Origin: VRUE01 sp963780815
Lineage (GTDB): Bacteria > Actinomycetota > Thermoleophilia > Solirubrobacterales > 70-9
Assembly: GCA_963780815.1 (NCBI GenBank)
Contig: CAWADG010000005.1
Coordinates: 330,927 to 394,926, forward strand
Length of the DNA stretch: 64,000 nucleotides
Direction: 5' to 3'
A program made the translations under genes and the position numbers. Each line of letters begins with the position of its first letter. Position 1 is the stretch's first letter. Positions 32,716 to 41,217 of the stretch are shown here, one piece after another. A model generated the notes under the pieces. It saw only the letters and a list, made by a program, of their open reading frames with translations. It did not search any database and was not told the origin of the DNA.

Positions 32716-33363
32716 TCAGGCCGCCTCGAGCCGGGCATCGAAGTAGAGCATCGATCCGCGGCGCCGCCACGAGGTCGGCCGCAGACCCGCGGCCTCGAGC
32801 CAGCCCCGGATCTCCTCCTCGTCCCCCATCGGGCCGAAGTCGCCGAGCCCGGGGCGGATCAGGAACCGTTGCCGCAGGGTGTCGCTGCCGCGGACGAACG
32901 AGGCGCCGACGAGGCGCCCGCCCGGCTTCGTCACCCGCGCTGCCTCGACCAGCGCCGACGCCGGTTCCTCGAAGCAGTGCAGGCCCCAGTAGGAGAGAAA
33001 GAGGTCGGCGGTGTCGTCCTCGATCGGAAGGTCGGTGGCGTCGGCGTGGTGAAGCTCGAGGCCGGCGAACCCGCGGGCGGCGGCGCGCCCGCGGATTCGC
33101 CGCAGCATCGAGGGCGAGAGGTCGGCCCCGACGTAGCGGACGCGGCGGTCGGGGGCGAGCGCGCGCAGCGCCGGCCCCGCCCCGCAGGGGCAGTCGACGA
33201 CCGTGCCACCGTCGGGCACTTCGGCCACCGCGCCCATGCTCTCGTAGTAGGGCCTCGTGTCTCCGGCCCACACCGTCCGCGCGACCCGGCGCACGATCCG
33301 TGGCCGCTCCATGTAGGCGGCGTAGGCGATCCCGAACGGAGATGCGTAGAAGTCCCGCGCCAT
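32716..33363 (-). CDS. class I SAM-dependent methyltransferase
   Basis: 215 residues with motif I VVDCPCGAGPALRAL, acidic motif YVGADLSPSML, motif II region LHHADATDLPIEDDTADLFLSYWGLHCFE and LVEAARVTKPGGRLVG. The layout is UbiE/Methyltransf_11-like. The small-molecule substrate is unknown. ATG 33363 or TTG 33366 is the start. Converges on the TetR gene. Confidence 0.8.
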   Translation of the reverse strand: MARDFYASPFGIAYAAYMERPRIVRRVARTVWAGDTRPYYESMGAVAEVPDGGTVVDCPCGAGPALRALAPDRRVRYVGADLSPSMLRRIRGRAAARGFAGLELHHADATDLPIEDDTADLFLSYWGLHCFEEPASALVEAARVTKPGGRLVGASFVRGSDTLRQRFLIRPGLGDFGPMGDEEEIRGWLEAAGLRPTSWRRRGSMLYFDARLEAA

Positions 33364-33384
33364 CAAAATGCTAGTGACGAAACT

Positions 33385-34971
33385 CTAGGCGCCGGCCGGC
33401 TGCTCGGCTCCCGCCTCCGACCGCAGCGGCTCCTCGCCCCTGATCAGGTCCGAGGCGCGCTCGGCGACCGCGATCGTCGGCGCGTTGGTATTGCCGCGCG
33501 GGACCGTCGGCATCACCGAGGCGTCGACGATGCGGATCCCCTCGAGTCCCTCGACGCGAAGCTCGGCGTCGACGACCGACCCGATCGCGCAGGTCCCGAC
33601 CGGGTGGTAGATCGGGAACGTGGTTCGCGCCGCGTGCTTCCGGAGCGCTTCGTCGGAGTCGCCGTCGGGCGCGTTGTAGCGCTCCGCGGCATAAGGCCGG
33701 AACGACGGCTGGGCGCAGATCTCCTCCATCAACCGCAGCGCGTCGACCATCCTCGCCATGTCGGCCGGCTCGGTGTAGAACCGGTTGCGGACGACGGGGT
33801 GGGCTGTCGGGTCGTTCGAGGCGAGGGCCACCGAGCCGCGGCCCTCGGGCGTCAGCAGGCAGGGAGAACCCCAGACCCCGTGCGCCTCGGGGTCCCCGTA
33901 GCCGGCTTCGACGATCTGCAGCCCGGCGACGTGGAACTGGACGTCAGGGGCGGGGGCGCCGCTGCCGACACGAGCGAAACCGCCCGACTCGGCCAGGTTC
34001 GAGGTGAACGGGCCGGTCTGGGAGGCTTCGAACTGCTCGAGCGCCGCCGGCTCGAGCGCCTGCAGCAGGCTCTCCGGCTCCGGCGTCGTCCAGACCGCGT
34101 AGGTGGCGGGGTGGTCGCTGAGGTTGGCGCCGACCGCCGGCTGGTCGAGAACGACCTCGACTTCGCGCATCGTCAGGTGCTCGGCCGGTCCGACCCCGGA
34201 CAGCATCAGCAGCTGCGGCGAGTTGTAGGCGCCGCCGCAGAGGATCACCTCGCGCTCGGCGCGGTGCTCGGTGACCTCGCCGAGCTGCGCCGCCGCGACC
34301 CCGACCGCGCGATTGCCCTCGAAGAGGACGCGGTGGACCTGGGTGTTCGGCAGAACGGTCAGGTTCGGCCGCTCCATCGCCGGGTGGAGGTAGGCGACCG
34401 ATGCGCTCGCGCGCATCCCGCCGCGCTGAGTCACCTGGTACATCCCGACCCCGTCCTGTTCGGCGCCGTTGAAGTCCTCGTTGCGGGCGAGCCCCGCATC
34501 GGCCGCCGCCTCGACGAATGCGGGCGGGATCGCGATCCCGGAGCGCTGATCGCTGACCGGAAGCGGCCCGCCGACCGCGTGCCACTCCGACTCGCCGCGC
34601 TCGTTGTCCTCGGATCGCAGGAAGTAGGGGAAGAGGTCGTCCCATGACCAGCCCGGCGCTCCCCATTCGTCGTAGTCGCGGTGGTTGCCGCGGATGTAGA
34701 CCATCGCGTTGACCGAGGAGGAGCCGCCCAGCACCCTGCCGCGCGGCAGAGGCAGACTGCGTTCGTCGCACTCGGGCTCCGGTGCGCTCCAGTAGTGCCA
34801 GTCGACCTCGGTCCCGGCGAGTTTCAGATAGCCGAGGGGAACGTGGATGTTGTCGTTGGTGTCGGGCGGCCCCGCCTCGATCAGCAAGACGCTGGTGTCC
34901 GGGTCCTCCGAGAGCCGCGCCGCGAGCACACAGCCGGCCGAGCCGGCGCCGACGATCACGTAGTCGTGCAT
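33385..34971 (-). CDS. GMC-family FAD alcohol/choline dehydrogenase
   Basis: 528 residues. FAD-binding N-terminus YVIVGAGSAGCVLAARLSEDP, GMC signature 1 region (GRVLGGSSSVNAMVYIRGN), signature 2 (GAYNSPQLLMLSGVGP), and the catalytic His with the second residue in FPIYHPVGTCAIG and NTNAPTIAVAERASDLI. ATG 34971 starts exactly at the FAD strand; the longer open frame upstream overlaps another gene. By position close to alkB it may oxidise the alcohol made by AlkB (AlkJ-like role), but choline or other alcohols are equally possible. Confidence 0.9.
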   Translation of the reverse strand: MHDYVIVGAGSAGCVLAARLSEDPDTSVLLIEAGPPDTNDNIHVPLGYLKLAGTEVDWHYWSAPEPECDERSLPLPRGRVLGGSSSVNAMVYIRGNHRDYDEWGAPGWSWDDLFPYFLRSEDNERGESEWHAVGGPLPVSDQRSGIAIPPAFVEAAADAGLARNEDFNGAEQDGVGMYQVTQRGGMRASASVAYLHPAMERPNLTVLPNTQVHRVLFEGNRAVGVAAAQLGEVTEHRAEREVILCGGAYNSPQLLMLSGVGPAEHLTMREVEVVLDQPAVGANLSDHPATYAVWTTPEPESLLQALEPAALEQFEASQTGPFTSNLAESGGFARVGSGAPAPDVQFHVAGLQIVEAGYGDPEAHGVWGSPCLLTPEGRGSVALASNDPTAHPVVRNRFYTEPADMARMVDALRLMEEICAQPSFRPYAAERYNAPDGDSDEALRKHAARTTFPIYHPVGTCAIGSVVDAELRVEGLEGIRIVDASVMPTVPRGNTNAPTIAVAERASDLIRGEEPLRSEAGAEQPAGA

Positions 34972-34976
34972 CGGGC

Positions 34977-35585
34977 CTAGCCTACTCCGCGGGCGAGCCG
35001 CCGCTCGAGGTTGGCGCGGACCGCAGGCCACTCCTCCTCGATGACGCTGAAGTAGGCCGAGTCGCGGCAGCCGATGTCGGGGACGATCATGTGGTTGCGC
35101 ATGACGCCCTCGAACTGCGCGGGAAGGGCGGCGATCGCCGCACGCGAGCGCTCGTTGCGCGAGTCGGTCTTGAACTCGACCCGCACGCAGTCGAGCGCCC
35201 CGAACGCGTGCCCGAGCATCAGCAGTTTTGCCTCGACGTTGGCGCCGGTCCGCCAGGCACTCGGCGTCAGCCACGTCCACCCGACCTCGACGACACGGTC
35301 GGGCCGGCGCACGTTGAGGTAGCGGCTGCTGCCGATCAGCGGCGCGCCCTCGCCACGGCTGCGGATCGCGAACGGCCCCTCGGCGCCGGAGGCGGCGGCG
35401 TCGAGCGCCGCTCTCATCCAGCGCTCGAAGCGCTCTCGGTCAGCGCCGATGTTCGTCAGCCAAGCCCAGATCTCGGGCGGCTGCGCCGCCTCCCAGAGTC
35501 CCTCCGCGTGCTCCGAGGCAAGTGGCTCGAGGGTGACGATCGTCCCCTCGAGGCGCGAGGTGAGTGACTGCCGGATGGCGGTCAC
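34977..35585 (-). CDS. GNAT acetyltransferase (RimJ/RimL type)
   Basis: 202 residues. The start is GTG 35585, overlapping the upstream gene's stop (GTGA). It reads GTIVTLEPLASEHAEGLWEA … IGSSRYLNVRRPDRVVEVGWTWLTPSAWRTGANVEAKLLMLGHAFGALDCVRVEFKTDSRNERSRAAI, the arrangement of the ribosomal-protein or small-molecule N-acetyltransferases of the Acetyltransf_3 group. The acceptor is unknown. Confidence 0.85.
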   Translation of the reverse strand: MTAIRQSLTSRLEGTIVTLEPLASEHAEGLWEAAQPPEIWAWLTNIGADRERFERWMRAALDAAASGAEGPFAIRSRGEGAPLIGSSRYLNVRRPDRVVEVGWTWLTPSAWRTGANVEAKLLMLGHAFGALDCVRVEFKTDSRNERSRAAIAALPAQFEGVMRNHMIVPDIGCRDSAYFSVIEEEWPAVRANLERRLARGVG

Positions 35586-36088
35586 CGAGGCAAGGTTCCG
35601 GCTCGGTCGAGCTCGAGCCGGAAGGCGAGGCGGTCGAGGCCGGTCGCGTCGACAGAGTCGCGCTCGGCGACCCGTCGGTAGCCCATCGACTCGTAGAGGC
35701 GGTGCGCCTCGACCTGGCCGGCCCTGCTCCAGAGGGCGATTGCAGGCCAACCCTCGGACCGGGCCCGCCGCTCGCAGCGGGCGACCAGGGCCCGGCCGAT
35801 CCCGCGACCGCGCTCCGCGTCGGCGACCGCGAGCCGCGAGAGCTCGGCCTCGCCGTCGACCGCGACCACCCGTAACGGCGCTTCGGGGCCGTACAGGACC
35901 ACGACGCCGGCGATTCCATCATCGCCCTCGGCGACGAGGACCTTGCCGTGCCGGGCCGAGGAGGCGAAATCGGCCTCGGAGTACGGATCGGACCTGCCGC
36001 CGACGCCGTTGGTCACGTACGCCTCGGTCCAGAGGTTCGCGATATCGCGCCCCTCGCTCTCCCTCGCTTCTCTTATCTCCAGACTCAC
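35582..36088 (-). CDS. GNAT N-acetyltransferase
   Basis: 168 residues if GTG 36088 is the start (longer frame to 36163 adds residues unlike the family). Motif A is ELSRLAVADAERGRGIGRALVARCERRARSEG with the acetyl-CoA loop RGRGIGRA, and the end GQVEAHRLYESMGYRRVAERDS is the usual beta6-beta7 part. Coupled to the next GNAT gene by a GTGA overlap, so the two probably act together or arose by tandem capture. Confidence 0.82.
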   Translation of the reverse strand: MSLEIREARESEGRDIANLWTEAYVTNGVGGRSDPYSEADFASSARHGKVLVAEGDDGIAGVVVLYGPEAPLRVVAVDGEAELSRLAVADAERGRGIGRALVARCERRARSEGWPAIALWSRAGQVEAHRLYESMGYRRVAERDSVDATGLDRLAFRLELDRAGTLPR

Positions 36089-36141
36089 GGCCACTGGAAG
36101 TATCGAGGCCGCGGCGTAACCGAAGGTCGGCGGGCGGTTAC

Positions 36142-36169
36142 TTGACTTCGTAACTATCCGCATTATCTT
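36142..36169 (+). promoter_or_regulatory. promoter of the DUF378 gene
   Basis: TTGACT (36142-36147), 16 bp, TATCTT (36164-36169); ribosome-binding site AGGAGGAAG at 36172-36180 before ATG 36184. Confidence 0.45.
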
Positions 36170-36183
36170 CCAGGAGGAAGAAG

Positions 36184-36417
36184 ATGGAGATGATCAGACG
36201 ATTGGAGCCCATCGCCCTTGTGGTCTTGGTGCTCGGCGCTCTCAACTGGGGGATGGTCGGGTTGTTCGACACCAACGTGATCTCGGACGTGTTCGGGGGC
36301 GGGACGCTCACCGACATCGTCTATGTCATCGTCGGAGTCGCCGGCCTCATCTACATCCCGAGGATGCTCGAGAGCCTTCATATCGGGGGACACACACCTC
36401 ACCCGCGCGGCACCTGA
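36184..36417 (+). CDS. DUF378 small membrane protein
   Basis: 77 residues with two hydrophobic helices (IALVVLVLGALNWGMVGLF and IVYVIVGVAGLIYI) and the family sequence LNWGMVGLFDTNVISDVFG. Such proteins occur widely as two-helix membrane proteins of unknown role. ATG 36184 or 36190 can start. A strong terminator follows. Confidence 0.85.
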   Translation: MEMIRRLEPIALVVLVLGALNWGMVGLFDTNVISDVFGGGTLTDIVYVIVGVAGLIYIPRMLESLHIGGHTPHPRGT

Positions 36418-36442
36418 AGCGCGCGGGGCTGGGAGGTGAAAG

Positions 36443-36468
36443 CGAGCCGGGCCCTCGGGCCCGGCTCG
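36443..36468. terminator. hairpin terminator between convergent genes
   Basis: Perfect 12-bp inverted repeat CGAGCCGGGCCC / GGGCCCGGCTCG with a 2-base loop (the closing pairs will open). It lies between the DUF378 gene (plus) and a methyltransferase (minus) and could serve both. Confidence 0.65.
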
Positions 36469-36488
36469 ACTCGTTCCGGGCCCCTCGC

Positions 36489-37241
36489 TCAGAGCTCGGC
36501 ATGGACCAGCCGCAGGCCGACGTCGAGCTCGTCGAGCTCGCGGAGGTGGCCGTGGCGCCTGTCCCACGCGCCGCTCCGGAGGTCGGCCGCCAGCTCGGCG
36601 AGCGCCCGCTCGATCGCCGTCGCCGGCAACCGGTGCCAGGTCGAGGACGCCTGTCGGACCCGTGGGTCGAGGTGGGCCTCGGGACGGCTCCAGAGCGCGA
36701 CGCAGAACCCGTCGGTGCAATCGCTCGGCACCGGTATCGCCTCGACCTCGAGCCCGGGGAATGCGGCGGCGAGGCGGGCGATCGACGGGAAATCGCGGCG
36801 GTCGGACTCGACCATCTCCGGCAGGTACTCGGCGCCGAGCCACATCGAAGCGGTCACATCCATGTCGAGCGTGACGAACACCGCCCGTTCGCGCCCGACC
36901 CGGGCGACCTCGGCGAGGCCGCGATCGACGTCAGACCAGTGCTGCATCGTGAAGACGCCCATCACCGCGTCGACGCTGTCATCGGCGAGCGGCAGGTCCT
37001 CGACCACCGCTTCGATCGCCGGCGCGGCCCCAGGCGGGCGCTGCGCGATCATCACCGGCGAGGGCTCGACCGCGATCACCTCGCGGTCGGCCGGCTCGTA
37101 GGAACCGGCGCCGGCTCCGACGTTGAGCACGCTGCGGGCGTCGCCGAGGGCCGCGTGGATCACGGCCTCGATCCGCGGATCGGCGCGGCGGACCTCGGCG
37201 TACTCGATTCCCATCAGGTTGTAGGCGGGGGTGCCGGTCAT
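36489..37241 (-). CDS. class I SAM-dependent methyltransferase
   Basis: 250 residues: N-terminal MGIEYAEVRRADPRIEAVIHAALGDA, motif I VLNVGAGAGSYEP, acidic end of strand 2 VIAVEPSPVMI, and DLPLADDSVDAVMGVFTMQHWSDVDRGLAEVARVG. Similar to UbiE/BioC-type enzymes; a Trp/Cys-rich insert (PSDCTDGFCVALWSRPE) in the second half is characteristic of one actinobacterial branch. Substrate unknown. Its start overlaps the dtd stop by 4 nt, so they are co-translated. Confidence 0.8.
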   Translation of the reverse strand: MTGTPAYNLMGIEYAEVRRADPRIEAVIHAALGDARSVLNVGAGAGSYEPADREVIAVEPSPVMIAQRPPGAAPAIEAVVEDLPLADDSVDAVMGVFTMQHWSDVDRGLAEVARVGRERAVFVTLDMDVTASMWLGAEYLPEMVESDRRDFPSIARLAAAFPGLEVEAIPVPSDCTDGFCVALWSRPEAHLDPRVRQASSTWHRLPATAIERALAELAADLRSGAWDRRHGHLRELDELDVGLRLVHAEL

Positions 37242-37654
37242 GTCTCGAGCATCAGCGTCACCGGGCCGTCGTTGACGAGGGCGACGCCCATGCAGGCGCC
37301 GAACACGCCCCTCTTCGCGCCGAGGCGCTCGCAGAATCGGTCGTAGAGGGGCTCGGCGTCCTCGGCCGGGGCGGCGTCGGTGTAGCTGGGCCGGTTGCCG
37401 CGGCGGGTGTCGCCGTAGAGCGTGAACTGGCTCACGCAGAGGATCTCGCGGTCACCGAGCGGCTCGTTCATCCGCCCCTCCGGGTCGTCGAAGACCCGCA
37501 GCGCCCGCACCTTGTCGGCGAGCCGGTCGGCGTTCTCGGCCGAGTCGCCGCCGCGAACCCCTAGCAGGACCACCAGGCCGGGCCCGATCTGGGCCACGCG
37601 GTCCCCCTCGACATCGACCGCCGCCTGGCTCACCCGCTGGACCAGCGCCCTCAT
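37238..37654 (-). CDS. dtd: D-aminoacyl-tRNA deacylase
   Basis: 138 residues. Removes D-amino acids and glycine wrongly attached to tRNA. Signature sequences are present: MRALVQRVSQAAVDVEG, the active-site strand LCVSQFTLYGDTRRGNRPSY and the cross-dimer loop with the Gly-cisPro pair, ALVNDGPVTL. Normal length. Divergent from the ArsR gene; 55 bp between starts. Confidence 0.95.
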   Translation of the reverse strand: MRALVQRVSQAAVDVEGDRVAQIGPGLVVLLGVRGGDSAENADRLADKVRALRVFDDPEGRMNEPLGDREILCVSQFTLYGDTRRGNRPSYTDAAPAEDAEPLYDRFCERLGAKRGVFGACMGVALVNDGPVTLMLET

Positions 37655-37672
37655 CGGGCTGGACGCTATCGG

Positions 37673-37702
37673 TTGACATGTGACTAATTAGTCACCTATA
37701 CT
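37673..37702 (+). promoter_or_regulatory. ArsR promoter with perfect 16-bp operator palindrome
   Basis: TTGACA (37673-37678), 18-bp spacer, TATACT (37697-37702), 7 bp, ATG 37710. The spacer contains the perfect palindrome GTGACTAATTAGTCAC (37680-37695). This is a near-consensus promoter with a repressor site between -35 and -10, and a predicted leaderless mRNA. Confidence 0.75.
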
Positions 37703-37709
37703 CCGAGCC

Positions 37710-38015
37710 ATGGACGAGGTGTTCAAGGCTCTCGCGGACCCGACCAGGCGCAGCCTGCTCGACGCCCTCCGCGAGGATGACGGGCAGTCGCTCAGCTCCC
37801 TCGAACAGGGGCTGCCGATGACGCGCTTCGGCGTCATGAAGCACCTCAGGGTGTTGGAGGAGGCGGGCCTGGTGACCACGCGCCGTCGCGGTCGCGAGAA
37901 GCTCCACTTCCTCAACGCCGTCCCGATCCAACTCATCCACGAGCGCTGGGTGAGCAAATACGCAGAGCCCTGGGCCGCGGCCCTGACCGGGCTAAAGCGA
38001 GAAATCGAGGAGTGA
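37710..38015 (+). CDS. ArsR-family regulator of the AHSA1 pair
   Basis: 101 residues: MDEVFKALADPTRRSLLDALREDDGQSLSSL, then the recognition helix region MTRFGVMKHLRVLEEAGLVTTRRRGREKLHFLN. No metal-binding Cys cluster. It is the usual partner of an AHSA1/SRPBCC gene, which overlaps its stop. It most likely binds the palindrome in its own promoter. Confidence 0.9.
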   Translation: MDEVFKALADPTRRSLLDALREDDGQSLSSLEQGLPMTRFGVMKHLRVLEEAGLVTTRRRGREKLHFLNAVPIQLIHERWVSKYAEPWAAALTGLKREIEE

Positions 38016-38491
38016 GAGAGATGGAGAAGGTGTTCGAGATCTACATCAAGACCTCGCCGGAGCGCCTCTGGGAGGCGATCACCGACGGCGGGATCAGGCA
38101 GCGCTACAACTTCGGCGTCGGGATCAGTTCCGACTGGGCGCCCGGGTCCCGCTACGAGGCGGTCCACCCGGGGGCCGGGTTCGCGGTCTCCGAGGGCGAG
38201 AACCTCGAGGTCGACCCGCCGCGCCGCCTGGTCCAGACCATGGTCGCCCTCTGGAGCGACCAGGTCAAAGCCGAAGGGACCTCGAGGGTCACCTGGGAGA
38301 TCGAGCCGGTCGAGGACTCGTGCCGGCTGACGGTGATCCACGACCAACTCAATGAGGACGCCAACGACGAACTGTTCGGCGGCTGGCCGATGATCCTCTC
38401 CGGGCTCAAGACCCTGCTCGAGACCGGCGAGGAGCTGACCACCCCGGGCTCGCTCCGCTACAAGGACGCCGGCTTCGAGCAGCCTGCTTGA
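38012..38491 (+). CDS. SRPBCC/AHSA1-domain protein
   Basis: 159 residues (GTG 38012, or ATG 38021). The START/SRPBCC fold is seen in VFEIYIKTSPERLWEAITDGGIRQRYNFG … YEAVHPGAGFAVSEGENLEVDPPRRLVQTM … VTWEIEPVEDSCRLTVIHDQL … GGWPMILSGLKTLLETGEEL. Such domains bind hydrophobic small molecules. Co-translated with the ArsR regulator, which probably senses a related signal. Confidence 0.88.
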   Translation: MREMEKVFEIYIKTSPERLWEAITDGGIRQRYNFGVGISSDWAPGSRYEAVHPGAGFAVSEGENLEVDPPRRLVQTMVALWSDQVKAEGTSRVTWEIEPVEDSCRLTVIHDQLNEDANDELFGGWPMILSGLKTLLETGEELTTPGSLRYKDAGFEQPA

Positions 38492-38501
38492 ATTTCATCC
38501 G

Positions 38502-38855
38502 ATGAGCGGGTCTGAGCAGCTGCTGACCGATCTATACGCCGCGTTCAACCGGCGCGACGTCGACGCTGTCCTCGCGCGGATGCACCCCGATGTCGATGGG
38601 CCCAACGCCTGGGAGGGCGGCCGGGTGCACGGCCGCGACGCCGTGCGGGCCTACTGGGAGCGGCAATTCGAGCAGATCTCGAGCCGGGTCGAGCCGGCCG
38701 GCTTCGCCGAGGATGAGGACGGCGCCGTCGTCGTCGACGTCCACCAGGTCGTCCACGACCCGCGCAGCGGCGAGCTCCTCGGCGACAGCCGGGTCCAGCA
38801 CCGCTACGAGTTCGATGACGGTCTTATCGTCCGCATGGACGTCGCCGAGAACTAG
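38502..38855 (+). CDS. SnoaL/NTF2-like protein
   Basis: 117 residues with the NTF2-like cone pattern: LLTDLYAAFNRRDVDAVLARMHPDVDGPNAWEGGRVHGRDAVRAYWERQFE, then three long strands ending HRYEFDDGLIVRMDVAEN. Could be an isomerase/hydrolase or a binding protein. Third gene after ArsR-AHSA1 with a 10-bp gap, so probably in the same transcript. Confidence 0.8.
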   Translation: MSGSEQLLTDLYAAFNRRDVDAVLARMHPDVDGPNAWEGGRVHGRDAVRAYWERQFEQISSRVEPAGFAEDEDGAVVVDVHQVVHDPRSGELLGDSRVQHRYEFDDGLIVRMDVAEN

Positions 38856-40120
38856 GCGGAGAGCCTGACCGGCAACGTTTTCAGCTGGTTGAGGAAGGCC
38901 GACTCGACGAAGGTGGGCTGGCCTGCCAGCTCCATGTTCGGATAGCGGGCCAGCGTCTCCTCGAGCAGGATCTTCAGCTCGAGCCGCGCCAGCGCTGTGC
39001 CGAGGCAGAAGTGGCGCCCCCCGGCCCCGAACGCCTGGTGCTCAGGGTTGCGGTGGATGTCGAAGGTTTCAGGATCCTCGTAGCGGGTCTCGTCGCGGTT
39101 GGACGACGCGTACCACATCACCACCTTCTCTCCCTGCTTGATCTCCTGCCCGTTGAGCACCGTGTCCTTGGTCGCGGTGCGGCGGAAGTGGGCGAAGGCG
39201 GGGAACATCCGCAGCGCCTCCTCGACCACTCCCGGGATCAGCGCCGGGTCGTCGATCACCTCCTGCATCTGTGCCCGGTCTTCGAGCAGCGCCCTCATCC
39301 CGCTGGCGTATGTCGACCGGGTGCTGTCGTTGCCGGCGGCGACCAGGAGGAAGAACCCCATCACGATCTCGTGCTCCTCGAGCCTCTCGCCCTCGATCTC
39401 GGCGTGGACGAGGACGCTGGTCAGGTCGTCGGTCGGATTCTCGCGCCGCTCGGCGATCATCTTGCTGCAGCGCGCGAAGACCTGCTCGATCGCGGCCTGG
39501 ATCGTCTCTTCCACGTTGTCGACCGACTCGCTGTAGTCGGGGTCGCTGGCCGCAAGCGCCATGTTCATCAGCTCCGCCCAGGCCGCGTCGTCCTCCTCGG
39601 GAATTCCCATGAAGCTGCCGATCACACGCGAGACGGCGGGCTGGGCGACGTCGGTCACGAGGTCGCAGGCCTCGCGCCCGTCGAGGCGGTCAAGCACGCG
39701 GACCACGATCGCGCGGATCTCATCCTCGTGGGCGGCGATCCGCTTCGGCGTGAAGCCCGCCTGGAAGAGCGCCTTGATTCGGTCGTGCTTGGGCGGGTCC
39801 ATCCCGATGAACATCGCCCGCGCGAGCTCGATCGGGAATACCTCGTCGATCGCCACCACCCCTCCCCGTTCGGAGGAGTAGGTCTCCCAGTCGCGGCTGA
39901 CGGCGTGGACGTCGTCGGCTCTCGTCACCGACCAGAAGCCCTTTGCCGCCGGAAACTCGCTCACGCGCGATGTCCAGTGGACCGGGCACCCCTCTCGCAT
40001 CTGCTTGAAGAGGTCGTGGGGTGGGCCGTCGACCCAGTGCTCGCGCTCGATCAGGAGGGCGTCCCTCAGGTCTCCGTTTTCAGCCAACTCGCCCTCCCTC
40101 GTCGCGGTGTTGGCGGGCAT
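38852..40120 (-). CDS. cytochrome P450
   Basis: 422 residues from ATG 40120. Heme-binding Cys in FGAGGRHFCLGTALARLEL, ExxR as EEALRM, and the oxygen-binding I-helix as LVAAGNDSTRSTY, where N-D-S-T stands for the usual x-(D/E)-T-(T/S). The wording is like actinobacterial CYP124/125-type soluble P450s acting on lipids or sterols; it is not CYP153 by its heme loop. No ferredoxin or reductase is adjacent. It ends 4 nt inside the SnoaL-like gene on the other strand. Confidence 0.92.
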   Translation of the reverse strand: MPANTATREGELAENGDLRDALLIEREHWVDGPPHDLFKQMREGCPVHWTSRVSEFPAAKGFWSVTRADDVHAVSRDWETYSSERGGVVAIDEVFPIELARAMFIGMDPPKHDRIKALFQAGFTPKRIAAHEDEIRAIVVRVLDRLDGREACDLVTDVAQPAVSRVIGSFMGIPEEDDAAWAELMNMALAASDPDYSESVDNVEETIQAAIEQVFARCSKMIAERRENPTDDLTSVLVHAEIEGERLEEHEIVMGFFLLVAAGNDSTRSTYASGMRALLEDRAQMQEVIDDPALIPGVVEEALRMFPAFAHFRRTATKDTVLNGQEIKQGEKVVMWYASSNRDETRYEDPETFDIHRNPEHQAFGAGGRHFCLGTALARLELKILLEETLARYPNMELAGQPTFVESAFLNQLKTLPVRLSA

Positions 40121-40123
40121 CCT

Positions 40124-40151
40124 ACTGGCTGGCTGGCCAGTTTTTGCAAAA
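40124..40151 (-). promoter_or_regulatory. palindromes upstream of the P450
   Basis: ACTGGC-N6-GCCAGT (40124-40141) lies three bases before the P450 start, and TTTTGCAAAA (40142-40151) is a perfect 10-bp palindrome next to it. Probable operator region; the factor is unknown. Confidence 0.35.
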
Positions 40152-40200
40152 CGGGTAGGAGATCGGTCGACATGCGCCAACCCGAACCGAGGAGATGACG

Positions 40201-40647
40201 ATGGACCAGCCGACGGCGGAGCAGGCGCTGAAGGAGCTCGAGCCACTGGTCGGGGAGTGGAGGATGGAGGCGATCCCCCCGAGCGGGGAGCCCTGGCCCG
40301 GAGATGCGCGAGCCGCCTTCGAATGGCATGATTCGCGCGCCCACCTGGTCGGGCGCTCGACGATCGAGATGCCGGAGGCGCCGGACTCGATATCGATCAT
40401 CGGCTGCGACGCGGCGAGCGGGTCCTACTACCAGCTCTACTCGGATGAGCGGGGTGTCTGCCGCGTCTACCGGATGAGCATCGGCGACGGCGAATGGCGG
40501 CTCTGGCGCGAGGGGGAGCCCTTCGCCCAGAGGTTCACCGCCTCCTTCGAGGATGGCGGCGCGACGATCGTCGGCCGCTGGGAGATCGCCGAGGACGGCA
40601 ATGAGTACGAGATCGACTTCGACCTGATCTACCGCCGGCTCGTCTGA
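40201..40647 (+). CDS. beta-barrel protein of the DUF1579/FABP-like type
   Basis: 148 residues forming a run of strands: LEPLVGEWRMEAIPPSGEPWPGDARAAFEWHDSRAHLVGRSTIEMPEAPDSISIIGCDAASGSYYQLYSDERGVCRVYRMSIGDGEWRLW. The G-x-W near the start and the YxxLYSDxRGVxRxY stretch are usual for this family, where a lipocalin-like barrel binds a small ligand. ATG 40201 fits the GAGGAG site better than ATG 40195. Function unknown. Confidence 0.75.
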   Translation: MDQPTAEQALKELEPLVGEWRMEAIPPSGEPWPGDARAAFEWHDSRAHLVGRSTIEMPEAPDSISIIGCDAASGSYYQLYSDERGVCRVYRMSIGDGEWRLWREGEPFAQRFTASFEDGGATIVGRWEIAEDGNEYEIDFDLIYRRLV

Positions 40648-40656
40648 GCCACCGAT

Positions 40657-41148
40657 CTAGCGGGGGGCTCCGCCCGGATCGGGGCGGCCGGTGATCGGGT
40701 GGTCCGGCGCCGGTTCGAACGATGCGCCCTCGGCAAGGAGTCCCCTGCCGGGTACATGGTTCAGCTCGAGCCTGATCCCCTCGGGGTCGCGGAACGAGAG
40801 CGAGTAGTAGCCCGGCGCCCACGGGCCCTCCTCCGGCGCCCGGACTATGTCGGCGCCGATCCCGCGCAGGAACTCGTGCGCCGCGTCGACGTCCTCCCGG
40901 CTCCGTGCCCGGAAGCAGAGGTGATCGATGCCCGGCCCGGTCTCGTTGTGGGGGACGTCGGCGTGCTCGGGGTCGGCGCGGCGGATCCCGAGCGCCGTCC
41001 GGCCACCGACGTAGTAGACGAACTCGTCTGACCGGGGCTCGACGGGCTCGAGGCCGAGGAACGGCATCACCTCGTCGTAGAACGCGATGCACTCCTCGAT
41101 TCGATTCGCCCTGAGGATGACGTGGGCGACGCCGTTGATCTCGATCAT
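40657..41148 (-). CDS. VOC (glyoxalase-type) family protein
   Basis: 163 residues with two VOC halves: INGVAHVILRANRIEECIAFYDEVMPFLGLEPV and GPGIDHLCFRARSREDVDAAHEFLRGIGADIV … YYSLSFRDPEGIRLELNHVPG. Potential metal ligands His9 and the Glu of IRLEL, plus His of IDHLCF. Glyoxalase, dioxygenase or antibiotic-binding roles all occur in this family. Confidence 0.83.
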   Translation of the reverse strand: MIEINGVAHVILRANRIEECIAFYDEVMPFLGLEPVEPRSDEFVYYVGGRTALGIRRADPEHADVPHNETGPGIDHLCFRARSREDVDAAHEFLRGIGADIVRAPEEGPWAPGYYSLSFRDPEGIRLELNHVPGRGLLAEGASFEPAPDHPITGRPDPGGAPR

Positions 41149-41217
41149 CCCGCGGGATCGTTGCGCATTCCCGTCCGCCGGGATCGTCCGCTAACGGTCT
41201 TGCGATCCGTTCGTCAA

